Source: Limanda limanda (lineage: Eukaryota > Chordata > Actinopteri > Pleuronectiformes > Pleuronectidae). Taken from it: a DNA stretch of 64,000 nt. The notes under the pieces were generated by a model. The model was given only the letters and a program-made list of their open reading frames with translations. It ran no database searches and was not told where the DNA came from. Shown here piece by piece: positions 24,317-37,520 of this stretch. The position numbers were made by a program, and so were the translations under genes. Location of the stretch: assembly GCF_963576545.1 (NCBI RefSeq), contig NC_083651.1:6962386-7026385 (forward strand), in the 5' to 3' direction. Numbering within the stretch: the first letter of the stretch is position 1; each line of letters opens with the position of its first letter.

Positions 24317-24535
24317 AGTGTTGGCACGACGATGCAGTGGTCAGCAGCCTACGTCTCTTTATGAGTGGAGATGTTCTGCCTCTGCCTGAGTGGGTTTTCT
24401 CTTGGCGCTCCATCTTTCTCTCACAGAGCAAAGACGTGCAGGTTGGGTTAACTGGGAGTCTAATTGCCTGTCGCTGTGAGGGTGAGCGTGAATGGTTGTT
24501 ATTTTTCTTTATGTCAGTCCTGCGATACGCCGACT
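24317..24535 (+). repeat. Second, decayed copy of the SINE-like repeat
   Basis: Blocks occur in the same order as in the 1.1-kb copy: ggcacgacgatgcagtggtc, then ctgcctgagtgggttttctc, cagagcaaagacgtgcagg, gtgagcgtgaatggttgtt and cagtcctgcgat. Divergence is high and the tail is lost. It lies in the same orientation as the copy at 1103-1374. Confidence 0.65.
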
Positions 24536-27500
24536 ACTTGTCAAAGTCGCACATCACCTCTGACAGCCCTGCACACAGTATCTCTAATGTACTCCAGTGT
24601 ATTTGAGGCAGACAAACAGAATACACTGACGCTAATATACCCATCTTATCATAAACTTCGAAAAGCTTGTTTCAGACAGATGTATCATTGCATTGTCACA
24701 GTAGCTCAGTAAGTAACATGATTTCTAACGTATTTTGCAAATTCTTTCACTTGCATGGTCATAAAGTCAGCCCAAGGCATATCAAAATAGAAGAAGGTGT
24801 TGTTTCATAGGTGTTGTAGAGTTTTTTTCTCTTCAGGCATCTTATATCATGGTTAAATTTAAATTTAAAGCTCATGATGTGAGGAATTCAAATTGCTTTG
24901 AGAGGAATTCGCTTTTCCTCTCCACACCACTGGAAAAAACACATCTAAATAAAACTCAACACCAATTGTTTAGCCCAAATTTGACAAAGTGTTAAATTCT
25001 TAACATATAAGAATGCAGCTTAATTGGTTTTCTTTTCTGTATCTGGTGTAGACGTGAGCTGCGAGATGCAAGGATAAACTTACATCGTCAAACACACACA
25101 TGCACATTCACATCACGACTTTCTACAAAGAAACAGTTAACACGAGTTTGGCATGATGATTACAGACGGCTTTGCTTCAGATCAGCCCGTCTGATCTGAC
25201 ATCCAGTACACACAATAATTACAAACAGGCCCAAATATAAAACAGCACACTGCTGTTTATGGAAGCACCTCACAGTGATAAAAATCCATCATGCATGTCT
25301 GTGTTGTTGTGTTGTGGTTATCTGTCGTTCTGAGCATTTAATTTCAAGTCTTCACAAAAGGAACTGCCAGTCGCACACACCCTCCACAGATGTGTGTGTG
25401 TGTATGTGTGTGTGTGTCTGTGTGTGTGTGTGTTTGTGTGTGTGTCTGTGTGTGTGCACAGAGCTGCACTGAAATTCAGATATGATCTCTGCACAAAAGA
25501 GTCTCGACTGACACAGACCACAGAACAGACTCTGGAATATTGTGTTACTTCGGCTCAGAATAAACAGTGTGGTGGTCAGCTCTCTGTGAAAAATATCACC
25601 ACCCGACCGCCATCAAGTTGAGTTTGGACGCATGTTTAATAACCAAACATTATTCAACTTTGTGTTTGTCTTCACTTGACACCATGTCTTTAAATCTAAA
25701 CCCTGAAAAACAGACGACCTCACTGGAAAAACACGTGAAGTTATTTTATCCTTGAGAAAAAACTTCATCTGCTGCTGTTTGAGTCAGTGTTGTTTTCTCC
25801 GTATTATCTGAAATGGGGTTAATTATGTCTTTACTTAGTCAAGCAGAGTAAACTTTGTCTAAAATCTGTTAAATATGCCTTAAATGCAGTATATTTCTTT
25901 ATGAAACACTTGAGACTCCAGACCGCTGATGTGAAAAAACACAGAAAGTAAAAGACACTCAAAACCCCGACCAAACATTGTTGACGATTGCACAGTTGCA
26001 ACAGTTTGACTGTAAGTAGCCAACCGTACCCTATTGCTAATTTAATAAAAGCTATTTAGCAGCCGTAATGGTTTACAGACGCGAGCGATTGTCCCTGTAA
26101 TCAGCCACCGTACCGAGTCAGTGTTGTGGGTCTAAAACCTTTTTTCTTTTACAACCTCTCTGCCGTCGCCACCATCGCTGAAACCCCCTTAAAGCCTTGC
26201 GGGAGAGAGAGACTGTGATTTGATCTCGCTCACCTTGATCAGATTACACACTGGAATTAGTATAATTACAGCTCTTGCTGATTAATGGGCAAACTATAAT
26301 TAGCACTGTGGATACGGGAAGACTGTGAAAGAGAGAGTGTGTATGTTGAAGAAAGAGTGGTCCTGCGTTTGTTAAGATCTGTGTGTGTGTGCGTGATCAT
26401 CTGAAGACAGAATGATGTACTCCGGGGAGATAAGGGCTTGGAAAACCCACCTTCAATCAACTAAAATATAATTTTTCTTGAATACCTTTTCTTGAAATAA
26501 TAGACAGAGGAGAGGAAACGCCAAAGCTTTCATCAGTGTGCAGCCACTTGAAGTGGACCTATTAATCTTCTCAATATTTTTGTCATATACACTGTTATGT
26601 TATTGGGTGTTAATTTAAACGTGGTTTCAAATAATGAGGTAAACATATGCAGAAGTATAATCCCCGAGCGACAGAAACTCCGGCATCAGACGGCTGAGAA
26701 CATGAGGGATTTCCTTAAATGGTCCTTCGCTCCGAGCACAGCTCATTCTCCCGAAACAGTACTTGAGTAGTATTAAAGGCATTTAATAAACTCCAGCGTA
26801 CAAATAACCAAAGGTGCAGGTTTACACTGCAGTTTACTCTCACATGCTGGGTGCGCTGCTGCTGGACAAGCTTCCAGAGGATCGGCCGATCAGAATAAAG
26901 CAAATATTGCCTCAACTGAGCGACTTCATTCCAGGATCCACTTGAGCTCTGGATCATACAAAGCTATTACAGCGAAGTCCCAGAATTATGATCCCAAAAC
27001 TAAATGGTGCTTCATATTTATTTTGGATTCTGGAAAGAGTGAGTCCAAAGCTACTAGATCTCAAATTTCCCTCCGGATCAACAAAGTCTTTCATCTAATC
27101 TACTCTGATCTAACATGAGCTGAGAGGTCAGGATGGTTTATTCAACAAAACACAACTACTGTTTAAACTTTCACCTGTGACACATTCACTTTCTTTGTAC
27201 TTTGTTTCTTAATGTCATGTTTGGACATGATTGTTGTGATTGTTGCTTTTCAAATACTTGATTAGTCATTTCTGAAAGGATTTCTGGAATTCTATTGTGG
27301 CAAAAGAGAGGGCTATCTCCATGGTTGCAAGTGGAGAATAAAAGAATCGGCAGTTGCAACTTTGATGAGAAAACAGTGTTAAAAACTTTAATAACCACAT
27401 TTCAGAACTGGTCACACAGAAATAAAACTGCAGTATAACACAAGTAAATCTGAGAGACACACACACAGAGCTCCTGTTGTCTCAAATGTCTGCATTGGGT

Positions 27501-28670
27501 TGTTGGATGGATGTGAGCTTGTGAGTTGAGTTTGACAACATGCTGTTCCTTGTAGACTTGCTGTTTGATTGACTCTGCGATGGGAGTAAGTGTATCCACT
27601 GCTAAGAGCCACTCTCTGCATGCAACTTTTACACACTGTCCCTCAGATTTGCTCGTTGTCACTTGTCGTTTGCTAAAGACTAACTTTTTAGCGAAGTGGG
27701 AGCAGTTACATTCTCTCAATTTGTCAACTTGGTTTGCATCTTTTCATCCATCTCTAACCAAAGGAGGAGCCGTCTCGTTAAACTTCCTTTCATCATTACA
27801 AATCAGCTTGGCTAAAATCTTACCTCCCACAACCCCCTGGAATATCCTATAAATTCAGCTTCAGAAGGCATTTTGCAAACACTGATGAGGACACATTCTG
27901 AGGTTTTCACTTTACACTTCAGTGAGTCACTGATGCCCCCCCGCCTCGCTGAGGCAGCAGTCAATACAAACACGATGGATCGTATGGAGCAGCTCTCACA
28001 GTGGCAGAAGGCGAGCAATGAGAGATTGAACTGTAGGGCTTTCAAATATTAATTGAGATGGAGGGTATATCAGACATTTTGCATGCATGAGCTGTTTTGT
28101 GTGCACTCCAGGTTTTCGGCAAGCTAAGCACCCCCCTACCACCACCCGGCAAACCTTTCAGTCTGTGAGCGGGGGGGTAGCCGAGCAGAATGGAAGTGCA
28201 GGCACATGGGTAGGAGGTCAAAGATAGATTTGCAGGTGCTAGAGTTTTCTCTGTGTCCGGGCTATAGAGGTTAACCTGTCTTCACAAGGAGCCATTAGAC
28301 GGTATCCGGTTTGCATCGCAAAACAATCTTAAATATGATGACGATTACAAATCTTCTCTTGATTTAAAGGGAAGCTTGTGTTAATGCTGTATCAGTGCTT
28401 TTGACAAATAGAATGAGGTCTAAGATCTAATGAGCGTAGAAGTAATTCTCACACATGGGAAAAGTTCTACTAAAGTCATCCACATTACGTTTTCAGTGAA
28501 ATAAATTGTTGCTGCCTTAAGGCTAGTGTTGGTAGTCCTGGAAAAGCTAGCAAGAGTAGGCTACACTTGGAAAATATGCCACCGTTATATCCCACCCCCT
28601 CCCATCTGTCCTTCCGTCAAAGCTACACCCCCGAACCCATGAACTTCTGGAGTAAGTTTTCTTCCACAGA
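24536..28670. other. Non-coding stretch with one GT microsatellite
   Basis: Impure GT repeats span 25391-25457. The patch at about 26225-26315 is rich in taat and atta words and looks like a possible conserved non-coding element. No coding exon was seen. Confidence 0.5.
25391..25457. repeat. Impure GT microsatellite
   Basis: GT runs broken by ta, ct and tt steps. Val/Cys-type frames through it are artefacts. Confidence 0.9.
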
Positions 28671-28864
28671 CTAGAGATTATTTTTCTCCTCAGGCTTTGA
28701 GTCGTTTAAATACTGCTCGATCAACTCTAGGCGAGCTGTCATGTGCGTTTCCACGTTGCCACTGTACCTGCCTTGTCTTATTGATGGAGGGCTGCTGAGA
28801 TGATCGTCCTCACAGCAGCTTCTTAGATCTCTGCAGGAAACTTCTGAAGGTCTCAGGCACCTCC
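28671..28864 (-). CDS. Possible terminal coding exon, unidentified gene
   Basis: On the minus strand the acceptor ccttgcttttttcag ends at 28865 and is followed by 63 whole codons and a TAG at 28673-28671; the first codon is split. The peptide has a Cys-rich start (CLRPSEVSCRDLRSCCEDD) and ends with a hydrophilic, helix-prone tail containing THMTARLELIEQYLNDSK before the stop. The composition looks protein-like rather than random. I do not recognise the family. No AATAAA is seen on the minus strand within about 1.4 kb downstream, which weakens the case for a last exon. A chance frame or an exon relic remains possible. Confidence 0.38.
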
Positions 28865-30165
28865 CTGAAAAAAGCAAGGCCCATTTTCATATTATGGGTA
28901 AAACAGTATAGATCCATATGTTAAATGCGTTTTACAGTTCCACTAGTAAAGGAATTGGAATACTTTTTCAAACCACCAGAATGTAATCCATTTCCTGATT
29001 TATTCTCTGAAAGTCTGTGGTTTGGGTTTTTCAAGAATAGTGCCAGGAAGTTTGCTTTACCCACAAACCAAGATGACCTCACGCTGACAGGATAGTCCTT
29101 CGGTGACCTGCCCTCTGATTACAGCTGTCAGTAATTGTCTGGTCTGGATTATATAGAATGTAATTTCTATTTTGTTAAGGGAAGAAAAACCGCCAACAGC
29201 ACAACTGTTGAGTATTTTTTGCAGTCGCTCTGTTGTTGTTGTTTCTTTGCTTCACTTTTCAGATGGTGCTTAAGAATAATGAAAACACTACTGTTGAAGT
29301 CTGGGGCATCTTGGATTTAGATTGGCTGAACAAACCCAAGGCTAACGCCGAGGCAGATTACGCTCCGTAGGTGATGTTGAAACATACAGTGCCTCGGAAT
29401 ACTCGATCCATTGTCCTCCTCCCTTGCTCTCTCTCTATCTTGCAGACAAACACCTACTCCAGTAACGCTTGCATTGGAAAAACAGGTTTCTAAAAAAATC
29501 TGGCTGCGCCACAGTCAAACTGAATGCTTGAACAAAAGCAAGCACAGATGTATAACAAGTAAGAAAACCTTCTACGAGTGCAACAGATCCATCTGCAGTC
29601 ACGTTTTCAAAGATTAATTCGTAGTTCAGCGGTGTGTGTTTGGACTGCCACAAGTGTACGCTTGTGTGTGTATTTTATTGGCTCCACTGAGTGAATAACA
29701 TTTGTGATCTGTAGTGATGTTGTTCTCTCCCTCCGGCATCGCGGCCCTTTCACCGTTACTGCGTCATGGCTTGGTGTTAGATTTTTCTGGAATGATCTCC
29801 CTTATATAAGAACTGGAGTAAGTGGAATGGTCTATGCCAAATCGACATACTGTGACACACATGCATGCTCAGCCACATGCAAATATTTCCAAGTGCTCCA
29901 GCTGGTGGCTGGCCCTGCGCTGCTGGGGCAAGAGCCTTACCGAGGGTTTTAATAGCAGAGTTCATTATTTCAGGATTAACATGGAAAGCAGAAAGAGAAG
30001 GTGCCTTCAGCGGTAATGAGAGATTGGACATGTTGTACTGGGATCGCTGTTGAAGCAATAGACTGAGTGGAAGTAATTTATCCCATTTACAGAGATATAT
30101 TGATTGGTTGGGTGGCAATAAGAGAAATATGTGTGTACTGTATTTTTAAAGGGCATTGACGTGCA

Positions 30166-30196
<31 letters not shown>

Positions 30197-33073
30197 CGAC
30201 CTGGCAGTTCTTTGACGGTGTGACCATGTTGATATCAGCTTCATGCTGTTCATCCATTCTGCCTTAGCAAGGTTCCTCCAGGCCTGTGAAGTTTGCTGAT
30301 AAAATAAGCTCAGTAAATTAGCACTGATGACTCACTCGTTAGCAGCTTTTTGTATGTTGGCAAACAGGTGGGTTGTTGTGGGCTGCTTGGCTTGTTCGGG
30401 TCTTCTATTTACAGCAAGTTAAATTCTGTTAACAATTAATATACAGTATTGTTATGATTGTAAAGTATATTAACTCAATCAGTTGTTTCCTTGATGAACA
30501 CAAGGTTTTGGGTTAAGATTGTTTTTCAACAGCTATTGAAATCCAGTTGGACCCCAAGGAAAATGTAGTGTTGACAAATGAAGTCGTCCCACCCTTGTTG
30601 TTGCAAAATCCGGATACTGAGAACAAAAGTTCTTCTGGAGAAGTTTGATGACTTTTAAAAGCTACCACTAAGTTTCTTTTTCTCTTTTTGTTTTTGTTCT
30701 TTACTATTATGGTTTACGGCAATGTTTAGCTGTGTGTCCATGGAGAGTAGTTCCATGAAGGTTGAGATGGGACCTGGACAGGCTCTTAAACAAACACTGA
30801 CGTCTCGATGCTGTTCCCAAACAGCAGCAGCACTTTAGAGGCTTTCTGCATCACTTTGCCAACAGTCTCAGAAATAGAGGTAGAACAATGACTGTGTTAC
30901 TCACAGCAGCTCCGCTCACTTTCCTGGCTGTGGTTATCATTAATTGAAACTGCCTCCTGCAGTTTATTTGTTTGTGTGTCTCTCTCTCTCTCTCTCGCTC
31001 TCTTGCTCTCTTTTTTAACTGAGCAAAGATTTGACAGCTATTTTTCCCAGAGCTTAATGAGTCACTACAGCTGAAGAAGAGCCAGGCTTTATGTTAAGTT
31101 AATGCCCTGAGAAACTCTGTGTTTGATATTCGAGATAGTGTCTTGATGTTCTGATAAAACGTCAACAACTTCATTGAAGGAGGAAACCCCTGAAGCCAGG
31201 AAGACGTTTCTCTATCTGTAAGAAGATGCCTGGTTATATCTAAGATTGGTCGGACATGGCTACTTTCCTTTGCAGCTCTTCCCTTCACAACATAGTTTAG
31301 CACGTGCGTGGATGCGGTTGAATGCTGGCCCATTTGTGACTCAGTCAATATATGAAAAATTGATGTGATAGAACGACAAATGGCTTCTCCTTGAATGTTG
31401 CATGCACAAAATGACAGAAATTTGCTGGCATGTTTAAGTGCACTCATAAGCAGTCAGATTGCATTACGCACTCTTGGCTGACTGTTGACGTCACTATGTT
31501 TACATTACATAAAAAAAAGGATTAGATTGATTTTCTGTTTCTGATTTTGCAACGTTTCACAAGTAAATGCTTTTTGTTTTGAAAAGTGGGCAGTCACCTC
31601 TCTGCTGTTTCCTGACTCTGTATAAGACTACATTAAGGATAAAACAGTTCCTGGATAACAATTAACCGCGGTAAAGTTCCTGAAGGATAGTGTTACCGTA
31701 TGAAATTTTAATTATAATTTTTTCCTCATTTATTAACACTGTGTAAAAATGTCCAGTATCAACCACAGTGATCAATGGTGTCCCACACACAGGTGCGTGC
31801 TGGTGCATCATGTGACATGGGTTTGTGGTGTGTGTGTGTGTGTGTGAAGTTTACTTTGACACTTTCCAGCATCAGCCCAAGTCTCCAGGATGCAGGTGCA
31901 GCAAGCGCAGCATTTATTGTGCATTATAAAAACATGGAAGAAACAACAGCAGGCAGGGGGGAGGGGTTAACAGCAAGAGAACTGTTGGTAACCTCTGGCC
32001 TTAGCTAACACATGCTAACATCTACTGTCACTTCCATTTAACAAAACCAAAGCTCTTTGGGGTTGACATATGCACTTAACGTGACAAGTTGTCGACCTTT
32101 GATAAATACTCGCATATTTATATATTATGTCATAACATCTAACATTCACAGCACATTTTAAAAAATATATTATTTTGGTCACTATAATTTTTAAAATGTT
32201 AAATCGTTTGCATCTTTTCTTATATTCTCTCCCCCATGTCCCCATTTTGTAGATTTTTGAAGTGTTTCTTTACGTTTTAGAGAAAAGGATAGCGAGACGC
32301 CGAAAGACAATCGGCTGGTGTCAAATGAGCACTGCCATATGTTCTAGGGTTAATCAATTATCAATAAGGGCAAGGCTGTGCTCCAAGGCAGTAACAAGAT
32401 CCACCACAGACAACAGCCATGGCAGCCCGTGACCTCATTGTCTATTCATGTCAAAAAAAATACTGCTGCCGACGGTCTGGTTGCCTCCGGTCGTCCCCGC
32501 CACGTTTCACCTTTTTTTGATGTTAGTTTGTCCCATTATGTCGTTTCACTTCAACTCTCCCTCGCTCCGTTGTGATTGCAAACACCGTCCGTGTGCGGTG
32601 ATGTTCACCGTGCATCCTGCCAACCCCCGGACATTTGTGCCATAAATCATACCTTGTTCGGCTTGTCAGCATGGAAGCATTTCGACTTCACTTTGTCCCC
32701 CGTGTGTGTCGGTGTCTCTTTTTCTATTGCACCGTCATTGCGGCGTGACCCATCTCCATGTTCGGAAACTAGTTACATAACCACGGCCTGCAGCATTTCA
32801 CCACACGAGTGCCAGCCTGAGACCCAGAGTACAGAGTGTGCATGCAGGGCAGCCTCTGCATCACTTTTTTCATTCACAATTTGGGATTCAGAGTGAAACT
32901 TAATGAATGGTTGCTCAACGAAGCAAATTAAGTGAACGTAAGGGTGGGGACTGTGAAGCTTGTGTAACTGAATTCATTCAGAGTGACCCTGTGTCTCAAA
33001 ATATTTTGCCCCAGTAAAGGTAAATCTGACCGTCATGCAAAAATGTGAGCCAGAAGGTAAAGGCTAGCTGAAA

Positions 33074-33104
<31 letters not shown>

Positions 33105-33924
33105 CACACCAGGAGGAAACAGGACATGGTGTCATTGAAGTCCATTCAAGTTCAGTGACAGCAAATCTACCCATACTGCTTTGTAATATATCAGAGAGTG
33201 TCTCAGGAGGATCCAAATTACCTCTCACATCTGCTGCTGCTCTGTGCCACCATTACCCCACAAACACACACGACACACACACACCCACGGGCACCAAAAG
33301 CTAAGAGAGGGCCTATTTGAAATGATTATACTGTCATAAGCAAAGTGATGATGTGCTTAAACAGATATGATGGAGGACGTTTCTCTAATTGATTGCTCTG
33401 TCAGCGCAGTGAATCCGGCTTGTGTTTAAATAATTATTTTCAGAATCAGTAGGCTGGCACGTGCAAAGTGAGACATCAGCACAATAAAAAACTGTAAGAT
33501 GAAAAGGGACAGAATATTCTAAATCAATATTCATACCGTATTGTTTCACTGTATTGAAACTTATAGAAACATTACCAAAGCAAGAAGGAAGCTAAAGACG
33601 GATCTTAGGAGAGTCCGGCCACTCACTTCTGGCGGTTTTGTGTTTTTCTCTGAAGTTCTAATGTGTTGTAGTGAATCGTCCATGCCTGACAAGGAGAATT
33701 TAAAGTAAATGGAGTGACTCTCCAGGGACACTGTGGAGAGGGATTCTCCAATGTAGCTCTTAAGGCACAATTTGCAGATTTCCAAGCTATTTGCACTGAG
33801 CTAAATAGCACACTAAATAAAATAATGGTTTTTAGTTTAAGTCATATCAGGAAATGCATCAGGAAAGTTTAAAACTCTATGACAGTTCCATGTCCATACT
33901 TTGCCACATTAGTCAAACTTGTAT
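28865..33924. other. Non-coding stretch with small microsatellites
   Basis: Simple repeats occur at 30166-30195 (GC then CA), 30979-31000 (TC), 31828-31845 (GT) and 33076-33104 (GT). Around 29446-29485 a good acceptor (ctatcttgcag) precedes 40 open bases but the donor is poor. No gene is supported. Confidence 0.5.
33076..33104. repeat. GT microsatellite
   Basis: Uninterrupted GT dinucleotides. Confidence 0.9.
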
Positions 33925-34240
33925 ACTCTTTATGTACATAGACTGTAAATAAAGACGGACGATGTGTCTCCACCTCCTCACATTATCCAGTAATTAAGTC
34001 AACACCAAGGATATGAACGCTGCTATCTTTGAAACCCGGATGGAAATGCAGCCTGGTCCGCTGATAGATGCATATGACCGGTGTCAGCTGTCAATCATTA
34101 AAACACATACGCACATCAGTGTGATAAGAACTAACTACAAATGAACGAACCGACTGTTGCGTTTCAGTTTGTCTCTTCCAATGACGAGGAGGAGGATGTG
34201 TTTATGACCTTTGCTGCATCCAGCCACCAGTTGACGATCA
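33925..34240 (+). repeat. Probable dispersed fish repeat
   Basis: The stretch begins around acatagactgtaaataaaga and includes tgtctccacctcctcac, ggatatgaacgctgctatct, tcagctgtcaatcattaaaa and gtgataagaactaactacaa. I recognise this block order as a dispersed element in fish genomes, though only from memory and without a family name. The 77-codon frame at 34141-34374 starts inside it and is therefore unlikely to be a host gene. Ends are approximate. Confidence 0.45.
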
Positions 34241-36671
34241 AGATGCTCTGGCGCTGTCATGTAATCCATCTTAATATCTTAATACAGCCTATGGCTCAGA
34301 CATTTAATGAGATATGTCAGGTTCCTCTATGGCTGTTACACATTTATATAATCTCTTCTGTGACGCACGAGTAGTAGAAAAAAAGAAGCCTTCTCTGCAT
34401 TTTAGTCCACATGTTGGTGTTTGTTTTAAAGAGCAGTTCTCAGCTACAATGAAAAACTTTATTGTCGTGGCTTTTGGCAGCGTCTCAATAAAGAGCAACC
34501 CACTCGCGTTAAGGAACATATTTCATGAGAGATTGACCTTCAGGGAGAAGATGCAGCCACTGTATCACACAGATGAGTCACCATCTGTCATTCAGCTCAC
34601 TGGTTGACAGAGATTAATCGATGGATCACAATCTGTTATATTGTAAAGTCCAGAGAGAAAAAGTTAGTTTGATAATCACCAGCTTAATACATAGTTTGGC
34701 ACAGAAGGGTCTTAATTACTGATGTGTTGCGTGACGTTTTATTGGCTGGACAGGCACCAGCTGATATAAAGAATAAATAAATAAATTAGTAAGTATAAAA
34801 CTCCTCCGCACAGCAGCAAAGTCATTTCATGGACTATCAGTGTCGGGTCACATGACAAGAGGAGAATTGACTTTGGTGTCAAAGCGAAAGCACCTTTTAT
34901 AGCAAAGTTTCAGATTTCACCTGATGCCAAAAGATCTCATTAATGAGGCAACCTGCTAATTTATTTCTGATGAAGCATCTGGGACCCCCCCCCACCCCCC
35001 TCTCACATGCACCTGAAATATGAGGCGCACTGGAGAGCAGGTGTTAGGGCGAGTTCTGCCTCTCGGCTGTGAGCAGTAGAAACTTTATAGATTTTCTGAT
35101 GCTCCACTGGCCCCACGGGGACTGTGGGGTTTCTCCCATTGCTGCTGATGGCCAGTTCAACTGTGACGGGAGTGACAGTGTGTTTGTGTGAACGAGCGAC
35201 TGCAGGGCAAAGAGCAATGCCCGCGGGTCAACAACAAAGCAACGCCACAAAACACGAGAGAGGTCTTTTATAAGATCTCGTCTTTATAAGAATAAGACGT
35301 CCATTTTGAAGCTGTGACTTCTGTAGCTGGACAGATTAGACCAGACCCTGGCTTGCAGTCTGTTGTGGTTTAATCAGCGTAGGAGCAGAGTGGCATGTCC
35401 TGTGAAATCCCTTGTAAGAGCAGCCTTTGACAACATGCTTCTTTTTTGAGTGTCTTTTACATCAATGGCCACTTTGTGTGGTCATCAAACCACGACTGTA
35501 GTAAACGATGTAGGACTGGATTTTAAGCGTTTCAGGGATAATGATCCTCAGCTTTCAAGTTCCATTCGTTCATTGTGAACAAACAAGCGAAGGACTTATA
35601 AGGCATCGGGGGCAGTGGATTGTTTTTCAGTTGCTTCACCTTTTTCTCTCCCTTCATCCAAAAAGCACTCAGCTTCGCATTTACATTTGCTCGTAGTGCC
35701 GTTTCCACTCGATCATAAGCTCTCTGGCTCTCGCGCTGTCTCCGCTGTGCCTCTGCCCCCTCACTCGCTATTTCGGTCTGTTTTACCTTGGATGACCAAA
35801 TGTTCAAATGACATTGAAACCCTCCCGGTCAGCAAGTTAGGGTAGTGAAGAGTCACGAGTCGTTTAGCAGGATGACGATGTCTTCCAGTAATTCATTAAA
35901 AAGCTAGAAATCTACTTATTCCAGAAATCTCTGTCTCTGTGTGTGTGATTCTATCAGCTTCACACGTGGCATGTGTATCGCTAATGGCCGAAGGAAGTGC
36001 AGTGTCGAATTTGGTGCAATTTGGTCACGTGACACGCTCGATATTAATAACATCATTACTTGCAGCGGCTCAATTACTGCAGGTCACATTTACAGTTCCA
36101 GTAAGAAGGCTGCAATCACTATTTCCACAGGCGGAGCAAACAGCCCATTCCAAACCCGCATGTTTAGAAACAGGCACTGCACTGGAAATGTTAATGAAAT
36201 AATATCACAGGTCAAATCAGAAAAACTAAAAGTGATATATGGATTATAAAACTTGAATGTTGTTTCTCAGCAGTGACAAAAAATTGGGCTAGTGATGCAG
36301 TTCTGCCTGAAATCCGTTACCAAACAGAGGCTGTAACCTTATGTAACAATTGTCTGGTGAAGGGAGATGTCTAATCCTGCGCTGCAGTACAACGTCTTTG
36401 AATCTTTCTCAGAGAGCAACAACTAAACAAACTGGGAGCAGCAAATGAGAGCCCAAGGACGTTATTTGTTGGCTGTTGTCTTTTCGTATTTATAGGAAAT
36501 ATCACAAATACAGAGTGACTGGATATGACAAGTTGAAGTGGCGTCACATTAAGCTCGATTCCAAGAACTGACCTCCTCTTTGCATAATTTGGATCATTAG
36601 ATGAGGATGGCACTGCGCTGACATCATGACACTGATTCATTAGAACATCATGGATTCTGTTACCATTTATT
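34241..36671. other. Non-coding stretch
   Basis: C-rich homopolymer-like runs occur at 34986-35001. A 91-codon minus-strand frame at 35532-35807 and a 102-codon plus-strand frame at 35941-36249 have no motif. Nothing else recognised. Confidence 0.5.
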
Positions 36672-36679
36672 GTCAGAAG
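36672..36679. repeat. hAT target-site duplication, left copy
   Basis: The sequence gtcagaag immediately precedes the left terminus and is identical to 37565-37572. Confidence 0.88.
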
Positions 36680-36939
36680 TAGGGTTGGAAAGTAGGGGTG
36701 GAAAGTTTCCGGTAAATTCCCGCGGAAACTTTACGGAAAGTTTCTACGGGAATATTAAGCACGGGAATTTGGGGAATTTTGAAAAAAATAAAACTATGCA
36801 AATTAAACGCTGAGCAATAAAAATATCATTCAAAACTCTATTTTAAAGATGTATGTAATGCAGCACACGCTGCACGTTGAGTTTCAACCCTCCACTGTGC
36901 ATTCTTCCATCACATGCACAGATAACTCCCAGCATCCTT

Positions 36940-36977
36940 CACTCTACAGCAGGGCTATTGAGGCCTGCTGTAGAGTG
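36940..36977. repeat. Perfect 14-bp inverted repeat inside the hAT element
   Basis: The arms cactctacagcagg (36940-36953) and cctgctgtagagtg (36964-36977) are exact reverse complements with a 10-nt loop. In RNA or single-stranded DNA this would be a stable hairpin. Confidence 0.85.
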
Positions 36978-37194
36978 CAGGACTAGTCAGGTAAGTTTCC
37001 ATGATATTACTCGGGAAAATATATTAGCATGCTTATTGAGGATTGTTCATCTGTTTATCTAGCCTATTTCCATTAATTTATCCATCAATTGTAAAATATT
37101 TTTACAGACTATTCCAATTGTTTGGGTAACTATTTATATCTCTGGCATTGCATTAGTGTTTTTTTACAAACTTTTTTCTCATCTAATTCTACAG

Positions 37195-37399
37195 AACAAT
37201 ACCACGTGCACTATCTCATGTGTGGAGACATTTCACTCCATCCAATGTAGAAGGAAAGGCTGTGTACATTTGCAAATACTGTGCAAAGACCTATGTTAAG
37301 AATGACACAAAGATGCAGAAGCATATAGTCAAGTGCCCAAAGTTTCCTGAGGGCTCAAATCAGCCTATAACACAACAAAATGTTTATATTTATGTCTGA
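37195..37399 (+). pseudogene. BED zinc-finger exon of a hAT transposase, truncated
   Basis: The exon follows an acceptor with a T-rich tract and ends ctaattctacag at 37194. The frame from 37196 reads TIPRALSHVWRHFTPSNVEG, then YICKYCAKTY, then KMQKHIVKCPKFPEG, and stops at TGA 37397-37399. The aromatic residues of SHVWRHFT, the CxxC pair (ICKYC) and the HxxxC pair (HIVKC) make a complete BED-type zinc finger, the DNA-binding head of many hAT transposases. A donor-like aaggtaaat follows at 37409. The catalytic RNase-H-like domain is absent, so no transposase can be made. The finger itself looks uncorrupted. Confidence 0.75.
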
Positions 37400-37450
37400 A
37401 TATGACAAGGTAAATACAGTTAGTATAAATTACCCACAACATTTCCAGTT

Positions 37451-37520
37451 TATTCCCGGTTAATTCCCGCTAATTCCCGTCAATTCCCGTATATTCCCGT
37501 TAATTCGCGTTAATTCCCAT
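37451..37520. repeat. Seven-unit 10-bp tandem array by the hAT right end
   Basis: Seven consecutive 10-mers have the consensus taattcccgt, differing by one to three bases each (one has cgcg in place of cccg). The array lies 44 bp inside the right terminus. Subterminal repeats are typical transposase-binding sites in hAT elements. Confidence 0.85.

Noticed and set aside
29379..29410. Resemblance of tacagtgcct and nearby bases to a Tc1-type transposon end
   Set aside because: Only about ten bases agree and no second terminus was found.
29446..29485. Forty-base open segment after a good acceptor
   Set aside because: The donor is weak (gtttct) and the peptide is unremarkable.
34141..34374. 77-codon plus-strand frame with an acidic start
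   Set aside because: It begins inside what appears to be a dispersed repeat, so it is not a host gene.
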